From Akkermansia sp. (GTDB lineage Bacteria; Verrucomicrobiota; Verrucomicrobiia; Verrucomicrobiales; Akkermansiaceae), in assembly GCA_022787425.1 (NCBI GenBank), contig JALFWB010000031.1, forward strand, positions 1 through 64,000: DNA of 64,000 bases, read 5' to 3'. The notes under the pieces are model-generated. The model saw nothing but the letters and a program-made list of their open reading frames with translations. It ran no database searches and was not told the DNA's origin. The position numbers and the translations under genes were made by a program. Shown in pieces: positions 1 to 9,101 of this stretch (positions within the stretch are counted from its first letter, which is position 1; each line of letters starts with the position of its first letter).

Positions 1-13
1 CATTGCCGTCCCA
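1..13 (+). repeat. IS left terminal inverted repeat
   Basis: Thirteen bases (cattgccgtccca) perfectly complementary to 1541-1553. This is the likely transposase binding and cleavage end. Confidence 0.9.
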
Positions 14-112
14 TAAGGGGCAAATGGGTGGAGTAGCCGGGATGCAGGAAAAATTTGGCGGATGACAGAAATGGTGCTTTGAGATTGGCCGACTACAACT
101 CATAATCGGTGT

Positions 113-1408
113 GTGAACAAAAACACCCAAAGCACCACAGAGAGATTAACAGTTTTAGGCCAATTTTGCAAGCTTATTCCCAAACATAGTCTCTCAAAAG
201 TGTGTGCAGCACTGGATAAGGAGGGCATCAAAATTGCTCCCAGGGCATTCAGCGTATGGAGCCACGTGGTAAGCATGGTATACTGTCACATGTCTCATTG
301 CATCAGCCTTAATGATATATGTGACGGTTTGCAGAACTTTCGCGGAAATCTGAACGCCATCAGGAATGCCACGGCACCACACAGAAACACATTGTCACAT
401 GCCAATCGCACAAGAGATGCCGCCGTCATCAAGAAACTCTTCTGGCACACCCTAGAGCATTATCAGGCCACCCATCCGGCCCTCTTCAAGAAAGGCGGAA
501 GAAGTTATTTCAGATTACCTCACCGCTTCAAGAGGGCAATCCGGGCCATCGATTCAACCACAATCGAGCTGATTACCAAATGCATGGATTGGGCAAAGCA
601 TAGGAAGCATAAGGCGGCGGCAAAGGTGCATGTAGCACTGGATCTGATTTCGTTCATCCCAATACGTGTTATTACCGATTCGGCCAATCATCACGATGGC
701 AGCTACATGAGCGAATTGTGTGGCAATATGAAGTCCGGAAACATCGCTGTGATGGATAGAGCTTACGTCGATTATGCTCAACTTAATACACTAACGGAAA
801 ATGGCGTCTTTTGGGTCACAAGGAGCAAATCTAACACGAAACTTACAGTTATCGAAGATCGAAATAAAGGTAAGCGTAATGAGCAGACCGAGTCAAAACA
901 TTACCCTATCATTCTGAGTGATGAGGAGGTTGTGTTGGCCTCCAAGACGAGCCATGCCCGTTATCCTCATCGCTTCAGACGAGTTGAGGCCAAAGTACCG
1001 GACAGCAGAGGGGCGGAGATAAAGGTGAGCTTCCTGAGCAATAATCTGCAGTGGGCTGCATCGAGCATCTGCGATCTGTATCGTTGCCGATGGGGGATAG
1101 AGACCTTCTTCAAGGAAATCAAGCAGACGCTTCAGATCCGCACCTTTGTCGGCTTCAATCGCAACGCTATCGAGTGGCAGATATGGAGCGCGTTGCTGAC
1201 CTACCTACTCATGCGCATCATGGCCTTCCTGAGTTCATGGAAGCGCGACTTCAAGCATTTCTTTACCCTGATGAAGGGGGCACTTTGGGCCAAACGTTCT
1301 GTGCAGCTTATAGTGAGCAGATATGGGACAGCAGAAAAAGACCCACCGCCGAAGGAGCCACCCCAAACCCCTGACTTGCCCGGAATCAACTGGGCCATGA
1401 TCATATGA
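113..1408 (+). CDS. IS4-family DDE transposase
   Basis: Transposase of 431 residues that cuts and joins the IS ends. The fold is RNase H-like with a DDE triad at Asp147 (context AIDSTT), Asp215 (context AVMDRAY) and Glu330. The IS4 signature Y-(2)-R-(3)-E-(6)-K is exact: Tyr323, Arg326, Glu330, Lys337. An N-terminal domain of about 120 residues precedes the catalytic core, as in IS4 relatives carrying a DUF4372-type domain. The start is GTG at 113, 112 bases inside the left end. The frame is uninterrupted, so the protein should be functional. Base composition is more AT-rich than the flanking T6SS genes, consistent with recent arrival. Assignment to the IS4 family is firm; the exact subgroup is not. 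Confidence 0.93.
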   Translation: MNKNTQSTTERLTVLGQFCKLIPKHSLSKVCAALDKEGIKIAPRAFSVWSHVVSMVYCHMSHCISLNDICDGLQNFRGNLNAIRNATAPHRNTLSHANRTRDAAVIKKLFWHTLEHYQATHPALFKKGGRSYFRLPHRFKRAIRAIDSTTIELITKCMDWAKHRKHKAAAKVHVALDLISFIPIRVITDSANHHDGSYMSELCGNMKSGNIAVMDRAYVDYAQLNTLTENGVFWVTRSKSNTKLTVIEDRNKGKRNEQTESKHYPIILSDEEVVLASKTSHARYPHRFRRVEAKVPDSRGAEIKVSFLSNNLQWAASSICDLYRCRWGIETFFKEIKQTLQIRTFVGFNRNAIEWQIWSALLTYLLMRIMAFLSSWKRDFKHFFTLMKGALWAKRSVQLIVSRYGTAEKDPPPKEPPQTPDLPGINWAMII

Positions 1409-1516
1409 TATGGGACAGCAGGGGAGCCACCGATGCTATTTCCCACTATTTATCCATTCCTATTCCTAAACCTTTTTTCGAAGCCTACAGACCATTAGTC
1501 CAGTAATTATGCGGCT

Positions 1517-1540
1517 CAGAGGTGTAATTTCTCACCTCTG
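1517..1540. other. Subterminal hairpin of the IS
   Basis: Perfect 8-bp inverted repeat CAGAGGTG (1517-1524) and CACCTCTG (1533-1540) with an 8-base loop, directly abutting the right terminal repeat. It could be a transcription stop that protects the element from read-through, or part of the transposase recognition end. There is no T-run. Confidence 0.5.
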
Positions 1541-1553
1541 TGGGACGGCAATG
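1541..1553 (-). repeat. IS right terminal inverted repeat
   Basis: Reverse complement of 1-13 without mismatch. It marks the right boundary of the element. Confidence 0.9.
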
Positions 1554-1932
1554 ATTTGAGAAAGCAAATCAGCAAGCCGGCCGACATAATATTGCCGAGG
1601 CCACAGATTTGATTCTTCTCCGTTCATTTATTGCCATTAATGGATGGCACATGCTATGGACAGCTATTACAACAGGTGCCCTGTGGATGGCCATGGGAAA
1701 GCGTAAATTAGAGGGCAGTTCGGCTTCTTTCATTGACTGCCTCATTGATCTTCGCTTCCTGAGGATTGCGGTTATCCCTGTTGCTCTCCATATGTTCTGG
1801 AACAGCTACTTCCTTGAAAATTCAGGTATGTTGAAATTCTTCATCACCCTTGTCATCACTTGGGGTGTCGCACTCGCCTTGATCAGCGCGGGATACAAGC
1901 AGATTATCAACGAACAAAAAGGTATCAGGTAA
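1554..1932 (+). pseudogene. PrsW-like intramembrane protease, 5' part removed by the IS
   Basis: The reading frame is open from the IS boundary (first codon at 1555) to the stop at 1930-1932 and encodes about 125 residues with three or four hydrophobic stretches. The segments RSFIAINGWHMLWTAI and ALHMFWNS resemble the C-terminal conserved helices of PrsW-family glutamic intramembrane proteases, where His residues help bind the metal. The N-terminal half, with the conserved Glu pair, is missing and would lie left of the IS. A TTG codon at 1609 could restart translation, but the product would lack catalytic residues. The stop is one base before the start of the GTPase gene at 1934, so this was probably the upstream gene of that operon. 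The family call rests on motif resemblance only. Confidence 0.6.
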
Positions 1933-1933
1933 T

Positions 1934-3754
1934 ATGAACAAACTCTACATCTACGATTGCGCGACGAATAAACTGCGCGGCTCCGTTGCAGGGGCCATAT
2001 CTCTGGGCAACACACCCGAGGATAACTGTGTGGTCTCGTCGGAAGCACAGCGGCTGGGCGTCATGATGCTCAAGGGTGCGGCCTACACATTCTACCCCAA
2101 TCCGACGGTCGGGCCGTACACGCTCAACGGAGAACAGAGAACCGGCTCCTTCTCACCGCAGAGCAACACGCTGTACATGCTTGCCATCGGCGGAGCGATG
2201 CTGCTTGTTGCTCATGGCAGCGAGGGGATCATGCAGTCCTTCGGGCAGCTTCAAGCGGACAAGTGGATGATATTAGATGAAACACGGAACGAGTGGTGCG
2301 AACCCGTCAGCCTGAGCAAGATCGCCTCCTTGGGTGACTCGGTGCCGGACACCGCCTTCTGCATTCTCTGCGGATTAAACGACTCCTATTGCCTGTACCG
2401 GGATCTGTTGGCATTGGCGAAGCGTATGCATCCCGTTCGGGCGGCAGAGGCAGCAAGCTCTGCCCCCATGCCCGACCCGAGCCGGACTCGTGCGGACATT
2501 CTCAAAGGCGGTCCCAAGGAGGATGCTAAGCCAAAGGAAGACATGCCGACCATCGATGAAGAGAACGGAGAATACACATGCCCCGTCTGTTGGCTGAAGT
2601 TCGATGCGGGTTCCGTGATGAGCATTGCCAGCCACCCGGACCTGATGGGCGATGATATCTTAGGACGTGACAGCATGAAGCGTTTCTGGGCAACGCGATT
2701 CAACTCCCGTGGCCAAGCACTGGATGAAAAGGGGGTACCCTGCACGGATCTGGCGTGCCCGCACTGCCGCCGCAAACTGCCGCCGAATTACCTGAACACG
2801 GAGGAGTACATCTTCTCCATCGTGGGGGCTCCGTCCTCCGGTAAGTCGTATTACCTGGCCTCCCTGGTAAACGGCATGCGTCGGAGTTCCGTTGCGGATT
2901 GTCGATTGGCTTGGCTCGATGCGGATCCCTCCGGTAACACAATGCTGAATGACGTTGTGAACCGTCTGTTCTCTTCCGACACCCCGGAGGATGCTGCACT
3001 GACCAAAACCGACCTGGAAGGTGCGTTGTATGAGGAATTCTATCGGCACGGCCGAATGGCAAAATTGCCCAAGCCCTTCATCTACAGTATTCAGAAGATG
3101 GGAAGCCGAAAATCCCCCTGTAACTTGGTCTTCTATGACAATGCCGGCGAGCACTTTGAGCCGGGACGTAACAGTGAGGATTCCCCCGGTGCGCAGCATG
3201 TGGCCGTAGCCAATGGTATCTTCTTCCTCTTCGACCCCATCACGAGCCGCCCCTTCAAGAAGCTCATCTCCGGCAAGAATGATCCCCAGCTTCATACCGG
3301 TCACCACTTGGACCAGCAGGAAATCATCCTCGCGGAGACCCTGAACCGCATTGCAGGCATCCTGAACCTGCGCCCGGGCCGCAAAATCAAGACACCGCTT
3401 GCCATGGTCATCGGTAAATGTGACCTGTGGGAGGAGTTCCTTGACACACCCTTGGTTCCCATGATGCACGAGGGAGCCATCAGCAGCAAGGCGCTGGAGC
3501 ATAATTCCGCGACCGTTCGCCGATTTATGGAGAAGTTGCATCCCTCGCTTTGCAGCACGGCGGATATGATTTCCACGAATGTCCGCTTCTTTGCCGTCTC
3601 TCAGTTGGGCACCTCTCCGGTGACCTTCAAGGACCCCATCACCGGTGTCAGTAAGATCGGCCCGGATCCGAATCAGTTGGCACCCCGCCGCATTTGCGAT
3701 CCCACGTACTGGGTGCTCAGTCAGATTTCTCAGGATTTTGTCGCTATTCGCTGA
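1934..3754 (+). CDS. Zinc-ribbon TRAFAC-type GTPase (DO-GTPase2-like)
   Basis: Cytoplasmic NTPase of 606 residues. Residues 1-110 are beta-rich and faintly FHA-like. Residues 111-200 form a linker. A zinc ribbon is formed by Cys216/Cys219 and Cys275/Cys278. The P-loop GAPSSGKS is at 298-305. A Walker B/G3-like YDNAGE places Asp402. GKCD at 494-497 stands where GTPases carry the base-specifying NKxD. Such P-loop proteins are known as double-GTPase or TRAFAC-clade partners of GAP1 proteins in predicted bacterial conflict systems, and the next gene encodes a GAP1-N2-like domain. The start ATG follows the PrsW remnant's stop by one base, and no Shine-Dalgarno sequence is obvious. The IS insertion upstream may have separated the operon from its native promoter. 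The GTPase call is strong; the biological role is inferred. Confidence 0.75.
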   Translation: MNKLYIYDCATNKLRGSVAGAISLGNTPEDNCVVSSEAQRLGVMMLKGAAYTFYPNPTVGPYTLNGEQRTGSFSPQSNTLYMLAIGGAMLLVAHGSEGIMQSFGQLQADKWMILDETRNEWCEPVSLSKIASLGDSVPDTAFCILCGLNDSYCLYRDLLALAKRMHPVRAAEAASSAPMPDPSRTRADILKGGPKEDAKPKEDMPTIDEENGEYTCPVCWLKFDAGSVMSIASHPDLMGDDILGRDSMKRFWATRFNSRGQALDEKGVPCTDLACPHCRRKLPPNYLNTEEYIFSIVGAPSSGKSYYLASLVNGMRRSSVADCRLAWLDADPSGNTMLNDVVNRLFSSDTPEDAALTKTDLEGALYEEFYRHGRMAKLPKPFIYSIQKMGSRKSPCNLVFYDNAGEHFEPGRNSEDSPGAQHVAVANGIFFLFDPITSRPFKKLISGKNDPQLHTGHHLDQQEIILAETLNRIAGILNLRPGRKIKTPLAMVIGKCDLWEEFLDTPLVPMMHEGAISSKALEHNSATVRRFMEKLHPSLCSTADMISTNVRFFAVSQLGTSPVTFKDPITGVSKIGPDPNQLAPRRICDPTYWVLSQISQDFVAIR

Positions 3755-3761
3755 TTGACTT

Positions 3762-6494
3762 ATGGAACAACTGATATACACGAGTGCACCCAGGCTTTTG
3801 GACGCGGGCAAGTCCGGATTCGGCACCATTGCGCGCGGGCGAGATATACCGCGAGCTCTGGTCAATTACCTCGAGCGCATCAGTACCTTTGATCGCGCCG
3901 CCGGAGTCGATTCTCTCCTGTATTACACTGTTTTCAGTGCGGCGGGACTCCGCTTCCACATCTTCAGCCGCGTACAGGATTGCGGGGCAGACTACACGGG
4001 CCGAACCAATCATGTTGCCCACCACTTTATTGCGGAGGAAGGCAGTGCAGAATATGCCGCCCTCTCGGCCGGCACGCCTGCCGGTACGATGCTGGCCCTG
4101 CAGGCACAGTGGTGCAAGCGGTGGGATGAGGCCCCGCGCTGGTTGGAGCCCACCCCGCTGCCGACCACGCTCCCCAAGGGGGAGAAGTTTGCTTGGACCC
4201 GCATGACGGACAATCAGGAGAATGCCGGGTGGCTGTGTGCGGAGGAGTATCATCAGGGTGCTACCTTGGTGTTCGACTGTGAGATCTCTGCCGAGCAGGC
4301 CCTCGGACTTCTGCATGATGCCTACCTGCGGCGACCGGACCACGGTTGGGGAATCGGTTTCTGCACGGCGAAGGTGACAAACATTAACTCATCTTCCACA
4401 CCGTACATTTGCTTGGATGCCCGACAGGCAGAGGCCGGGATCTCACCCGGGGCAGGCAGTAGGCGTCTCTCGGTAAGAGCCCCCATGGCTCCCCCGCCTC
4501 CCTCCGTTTTCCGAGCCCCGGAGAAGGAATCCATCCCCGAACAGGAGTCGCCGCCCCCCGCCCCGGGTGGGATTGTGGTGGAGGAGATTGAGGGTGAAGA
4601 CCCGGCGCCGACCATTCACTCCGCCCCACCGACGAATCCTCCCGTTCGTTCCCCGTTCGGCGCCCCGGCACAGCCCGAGCCCCGGCCCTTTGTCCCCGGG
4701 CGGCCTACTAAGAAACGCACCGCGAGCACATCCAATAAGGCCATCAGCGTGTTTGCCTTGCTGCTCATTGGCGTGGTTGCACTTTTCTGGAAAATTTCCT
4801 CGGATAAAAAGCAAACCCTGCAGATGGCTGAGGAATATGCCGCTCAGGTGGAAGCGGCCGTTGATCTTTACAAGGAAGCGGAATGCCCTCTGGCCAAGAA
4901 GGAATTCGAGAAGGTCTCACCCGAAGCCCTGAAAAAGGCTGTTGAACAGAAAGAAGCCGCTCTGAGTGAAAAGCATCGGATAGAATTGGAGGCCTGCTGG
5001 ACTCGCTTCATCGACGCCTTGGTACGGGAAGGTAATCAAAAGGTTCAGGAGTTGAAGAAGCACAATCTGTTTCATTTTGAGGAAGATATGAAGAAGGCCG
5101 CCGATTCTGTCAGTGCGGCAAAAAAAGATATCCGCCTTTGCAAGGATAAACTCGCAGAGTACTGCAAGAAACTGCGCCAAGCGGATTGGGCGGCGGAAAT
5201 GCTGGATAAGCTCAAGTCTCTGCCGGATGGACCGGGAGGCAAGGAAAAAGCTCAAACCGCTATCCAAAACAAATGGCAGGGACTTAACAAGGGCAAGCAG
5301 CCTGGTGAATTCGCGGATTTTGTGGTTCAGCTCCAACAAACCCTAAAGGAAAAACTCCAAGGTTTTATTCCCTTCCAACCAGAATACGACAAATTGGATA
5401 AATTGGATAAGTTGGATCAGTCATATAAAAAAGAAATTGAGGGCGATATCAACAAGAACAATCTCAAGGAGGCCTGGGATAAGATAGAAGAATCACGTAA
5501 AAGGTGGGAAGCTAAAAAGAAGGAACTAATCGATAAGGCTAAGCCACATGAGGCAAAACAAGAGGTAAAAAGCCTTGTTGACACACTCAGTAAATGCAAT
5601 TATGTCAATGCTGACGCCTATATAAATCTGGAGGTCAAACTCTCAGAGCTGCAGACACCGCCACCGCCGGTGAATTCTCCTACCCCCGATTCGGATGCTT
5701 CTCAGAGCGATGCATCCCGAGAACCTGCTGCGCCCCCCGACAAGACCGCTCCGGCGGTGCCCGGACTGCCCGGACAGTCGGCGGCGGAAGATCAAGCGAA
5801 GCCCGCTAATGTTTCCTTCAAGGCAGAGAGCATAACGGTGTGGGTTTGGACTAATGTTGAGGGAGTCAAGGTTCCGCATATGGAAGAAGAGGCAGACGCA
5901 GAAAGCATACGTACAAAATTAGCTGCTCTCGGAGACAAGATTGACCGAACCAAAAAGGTGTTCCTTACAGCAACGTTCCCTCGCTGCGGATTTATGAAGT
6001 TTCTCTGTGATCAGAAGCCGGGTAAGGTGAATGGTAAGGAGATTAGCAGGGTGAATATAGTAGGCGAAGGCGACCTGAATACAAGTATCGTCCTGAAGAA
6101 TAGTATCGTCCTAGATAAAAGTATCGACCTGAATATAAGTATTCCCACGTACGAGGGTAAAAAGGGATGGGAAATAGACTATACAGAGCTGGACCAGCAT
6201 ATAGCTAAGTATGCCAATATCGAGATCACCAGTACGGAATGTAAGTACCAAATACTGGATGTAACTATCGAATGGAAAAAGCCTCAATTCGACTCGAATA
6301 AAGTAAAGAAGAAAGAGGGGGAGTTGGAGGATGCCAAAAACCGAGCAAACACGAATCTGGAGAAAAAGAGAAGGAAAGCGCAGGAGGAAGCAGCAAAGGC
6401 AGGACAGGTAGCTCAACCGGGTGCTCCTCAGGGGGCATCCAACGAAAGGAACAAGGATCAAAAGCCTAACCCAAAGAAAACAAAGAGGAAATGA
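3762..6494 (+). CDS. GAP1-N2-like protein with one membrane span and long coiled coil
   Basis: Protein of 910 residues. Residues 1-225 resemble the N-terminal domain type 2 of GTPase-associated protein 1 (GAP1-N2): the opening QLIYTSAPRLL, a GxxGFGTIA segment and a later NHVAHH motif. A Pro-rich linker spans 238-315. A single transmembrane helix lies at about 327-344 and is followed by a charged coiled coil to about 640, a second Pro-rich stretch and a C-terminal beta-containing region. The last 60 residues are Lys/Glu-rich. There is no signal peptide, so the GAP1 part is probably cytoplasmic and the coil periplasmic. Tandem KLD motifs (DNA near 5391-5420) and short SIVL/SIDL repeats (near 6085-6145) are visible. 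It starts 7 bases after the GTPase gene and overlaps the next gene by 4 bases, so the three are coexpressed. The domain name is recalled from family knowledge and not searched. Confidence 0.65.
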   Translation: MEQLIYTSAPRLLDAGKSGFGTIARGRDIPRALVNYLERISTFDRAAGVDSLLYYTVFSAAGLRFHIFSRVQDCGADYTGRTNHVAHHFIAEEGSAEYAALSAGTPAGTMLALQAQWCKRWDEAPRWLEPTPLPTTLPKGEKFAWTRMTDNQENAGWLCAEEYHQGATLVFDCEISAEQALGLLHDAYLRRPDHGWGIGFCTAKVTNINSSSTPYICLDARQAEAGISPGAGSRRLSVRAPMAPPPPSVFRAPEKESIPEQESPPPAPGGIVVEEIEGEDPAPTIHSAPPTNPPVRSPFGAPAQPEPRPFVPGRPTKKRTASTSNKAISVFALLLIGVVALFWKISSDKKQTLQMAEEYAAQVEAAVDLYKEAECPLAKKEFEKVSPEALKKAVEQKEAALSEKHRIELEACWTRFIDALVREGNQKVQELKKHNLFHFEEDMKKAADSVSAAKKDIRLCKDKLAEYCKKLRQADWAAEMLDKLKSLPDGPGGKEKAQTAIQNKWQGLNKGKQPGEFADFVVQLQQTLKEKLQGFIPFQPEYDKLDKLDKLDQSYKKEIEGDINKNNLKEAWDKIEESRKRWEAKKKELIDKAKPHEAKQEVKSLVDTLSKCNYVNADAYINLEVKLSELQTPPPPVNSPTPDSDASQSDASREPAAPPDKTAPAVPGLPGQSAAEDQAKPANVSFKAESITVWVWTNVEGVKVPHMEEEADAESIRTKLAALGDKIDRTKKVFLTATFPRCGFMKFLCDQKPGKVNGKEISRVNIVGEGDLNTSIVLKNSIVLDKSIDLNISIPTYEGKKGWEIDYTELDQHIAKYANIEITSTECKYQILDVTIEWKKPQFDSNKVKKKEGELEDAKNRANTNLEKKRRKAQEEAAKAGQVAQPGAPQGASNERNKDQKPNPKKTKRK

Positions 6495-9082
6495 AGGATC
6501 ATCCATTAACAAGGGAACTGCGGCGGGAGCTGCGTGAGGCATCACTTCGGCAGAATGATGCCAAAGCGTTCGATGTACTGGAGAAAATTCTGAAAATTGA
6601 CCCCGGAGATTCGGATGCTGTTGCACAGAAGAAAGAGGTCGGCAAACGATTGAGTGCCGAGCACTTCGAGGACCTGCCGGAGCTGTTGGAGCAGGGAAAC
6701 ATCGCTGCTATTCGTCAGATGGTGGAGAATCTGCGCCGCTGGACTGATGAACAGAGTCTTGCACGCTTTCCCGGCTATAAGGAAGCGGCCGCTATGGTCG
6801 ATGCCGAGATAAATGCTCGGAACCGCTCCACTCTGAACAAAAAACTGGCGGAAGTAGCCATGACCAAGGACCTCCGCAGCAAGGTGGACAAAGCCAAGGA
6901 GGTCGAGGAGTTTGCGGCAGAGAATCGTGTTATTTTGCCGGACGAGCAACTGAAATTCCTGGCTAAAGTGCACGAGGAATGGACCGCTCATCTGGAGGCA
7001 GAGAAGCGGCTGGAGCAGGTCAACACCTGGGCAGAAGAAGTAGAGGCTATCGAAGCGCAGGCGGAGACAATGGGAGGGCACATGGAGGCCCTTGCTATCC
7101 GGGATACCATGGCACGCCTCGATCAGATTCAGGAGGGCGCGTCCGCCTACCAAGATGTACCGGAGAATGAGGAACTCATGCGCCGCACCATGGCCCTGCA
7201 TGACAAACTCGCGTCAGAATTGAAGCAGCGCGCCAGAAAACGTTGGATGCGTAAGACCATCGGCAGTGTGCTCAGCCTCTCGTTTCTGGGCATTTCAGGC
7301 TTGGTTATATACGCATATTCAACCTTGGACTCAGCCATTGAGGAGCTCATTTGGGTGCATGATAAGAAGCAGATATGGAAGGCTCAGGAGGTGTGCGTAA
7401 AAAAGAGCTTCATGGGACACCTGTATTCCCTGATAAGCCAAGAGTATGTGGCGGTCTATAACACATGCGCCAAGTGGTATCAGAACTTCGTCCGGGATAG
7501 AAGTAAATTTGATAAGATGAAGAAGGAGGTGGTAGCCATGAGCAAACGAGATGATGTGGGCCGGAACCCGGAATTCGGCAACAAGCTCAACAGCACCATT
7601 CAGCATGCCGCTCACATCTTCACAACGTACGGCTTCGACCCCTGGCCCAAGCGCGCCGTTGAGCTGGCAGAGTTGAAGGCTCCGCTGCGTGAAGCGATCA
7701 AATCCACTGTCGAGGAAGCACGCAATGCCACCGGGGACAACTGCTTCAGCACGATATTCACTCTGTATAAACGCTGCTCTGATCTCAGCTCCGTCAGCAA
7801 GGCGTTTGATGATCAGGAACTGGAAGCAACCATTCAGGAAGCCAAGCAAGCGATGCGACGCTTCTTCATGGATCGGTGTGTAGCTCTGGCTGCTACTGCC
7901 CCGACACGAGCCCTTGCATGCTTTGATCAGTATGCCGAGGACATGTCCCTGCCGCCGGAGGGCAGAGAGGGTCTGTCGGTTAAGAAATACTATCAGGACA
8001 CACTGACAGGGCTGATGAACTGTACAACGCTTGAATCCTATATGACCCAGCTGAGGAAAATCGAAGCGTCCCAAGACTCGAACACAGGTAATTACCCGAT
8101 GAAGCAGATGGAGACCATTCGCGAAAATGCCCGAGGCATTGCAATCCATTTGGCACTTCCGCAGAAAAACATGAAACTGCAGAGAGAATATTCGGTTCTA
8201 CCCCTTCTCCTGGACCAGAATGAGTCTATTCAAAGGCGAGAGAAGGTTCCGTATGAGGGAAAACGAATCGATGCCGTAAAATTGATATATGAAATCGGCT
8301 TTAACAGCGCCGTGAGAAATCAAATTCAGAAATTATCTACTCCGTTGAAAAAGAAGGGTACGGTATTAAGGACCCTGTCGAGAATCTATTTCGGCGAGGT
8401 GTCTACCATCGGCAACAGTTACTTTGTCAAAGAGTATGATAAATCGGGCAATGTCAAGGAGGGCCAGCGTCTGGACTTCCCAAAGGACACCTGCAAGAAA
8501 CAGGAGAAACTCAAGGGAGAAATCAGTATCGACAAAATGGGAATTTCCACCGACTCCCTGGATCGAGGCATGGTGATTCCGGGAGACCTACTGAACTGCA
8601 TCGCTAAGTATAACAATGATGCTGCGCCGATCAAATACAAGGCCTATCTCTTCTTCCATGCTACCCGGTGGCTTGAACTGCTTCGAGGCAAGGAGCTCAC
8701 CGGCCTTGAGTTCTCCCCGAGCATGCGTTGGGATTTAGAAGAGTTCAAGAAAATTGCTGCCTCCATGGATCTGGAGTCGGACGGCTGCTGGTACACTAGC
8801 ATATCCATCGGCGAGGAGAGACGACTCGTCGAATTCTTCCGCAAGGCGGCCTCCCATAAGTATTCGGAGGAGATTCTGAAGAACGTGAAGAGTCTCGACT
8901 CATTCAGCCTTACCTTTGTCGGCTACATCGACGCAGAGCGCGAGGCAATATTCACGAAAGAAAGCACCGGGACCGTCTACTACTTCCCCCGCATAGGGAA
9001 AGACGAATTGGAGGTAGCGACATACACCACCGGCACAGCGAACATTGCCCCCTACACCCCGTTATTTACGCTCACCCATTAA
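6491..9082 (+). CDS. Single-span coiled-coil membrane protein, unknown function
   Basis: Protein of 863 residues with no recognised family. Residues 1-250 are highly charged and helical, and the first 60 look TPR-like. One transmembrane helix at about 256-275 (preceded by RARKRWMRK) indicates a cytoplasmic N terminus and roughly 585 residues outside the membrane. The external part is mixed helical then more beta-rich near the end. The ATG overlaps the stop of the GAP1-like gene (ATGA), so translation is probably coupled. The architecture mirrors the preceding protein: cytoplasmic domain, one span, long exported coil. Together with the GTPase the pair could form an inner-membrane complex. A structural substitute for T6SS TssL/TssM is conceivable but unproven. 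Confidence 0.6.
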   Translation: MKDHPLTRELRRELREASLRQNDAKAFDVLEKILKIDPGDSDAVAQKKEVGKRLSAEHFEDLPELLEQGNIAAIRQMVENLRRWTDEQSLARFPGYKEAAAMVDAEINARNRSTLNKKLAEVAMTKDLRSKVDKAKEVEEFAAENRVILPDEQLKFLAKVHEEWTAHLEAEKRLEQVNTWAEEVEAIEAQAETMGGHMEALAIRDTMARLDQIQEGASAYQDVPENEELMRRTMALHDKLASELKQRARKRWMRKTIGSVLSLSFLGISGLVIYAYSTLDSAIEELIWVHDKKQIWKAQEVCVKKSFMGHLYSLISQEYVAVYNTCAKWYQNFVRDRSKFDKMKKEVVAMSKRDDVGRNPEFGNKLNSTIQHAAHIFTTYGFDPWPKRAVELAELKAPLREAIKSTVEEARNATGDNCFSTIFTLYKRCSDLSSVSKAFDDQELEATIQEAKQAMRRFFMDRCVALAATAPTRALACFDQYAEDMSLPPEGREGLSVKKYYQDTLTGLMNCTTLESYMTQLRKIEASQDSNTGNYPMKQMETIRENARGIAIHLALPQKNMKLQREYSVLPLLLDQNESIQRREKVPYEGKRIDAVKLIYEIGFNSAVRNQIQKLSTPLKKKGTVLRTLSRIYFGEVSTIGNSYFVKEYDKSGNVKEGQRLDFPKDTCKKQEKLKGEISIDKMGISTDSLDRGMVIPGDLLNCIAKYNNDAAPIKYKAYLFFHATRWLELLRGKELTGLEFSPSMRWDLEEFKKIAASMDLESDGCWYTSISIGEERRLVEFFRKAASHKYSEEILKNVKSLDSFSLTFVGYIDAEREAIFTKESTGTVYYFPRIGKDELEVATYTTGTANIAPYTPLFTLTH

Positions 9083-9101
9083 CCCAAAACATGACAATTC
9101 T

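Larger units (their letters stand above)
1..1553 (+). mobile_element. IS4-family insertion sequence, complete
   Basis: A complete element of 1553 bp. It is bounded by a perfect 13-bp terminal inverted repeat: 1-13 reads cattgccgtccca and 1541-1553 is its reverse complement. It carries one transposase gene with an intact catalytic triad and an IS4-type signature. The left target-site duplication would lie outside the window, so the duplication cannot be checked. The element interrupts a PrsW-like gene whose 3' part continues from 1554. It appears intact and possibly still active. Confidence 0.9.
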
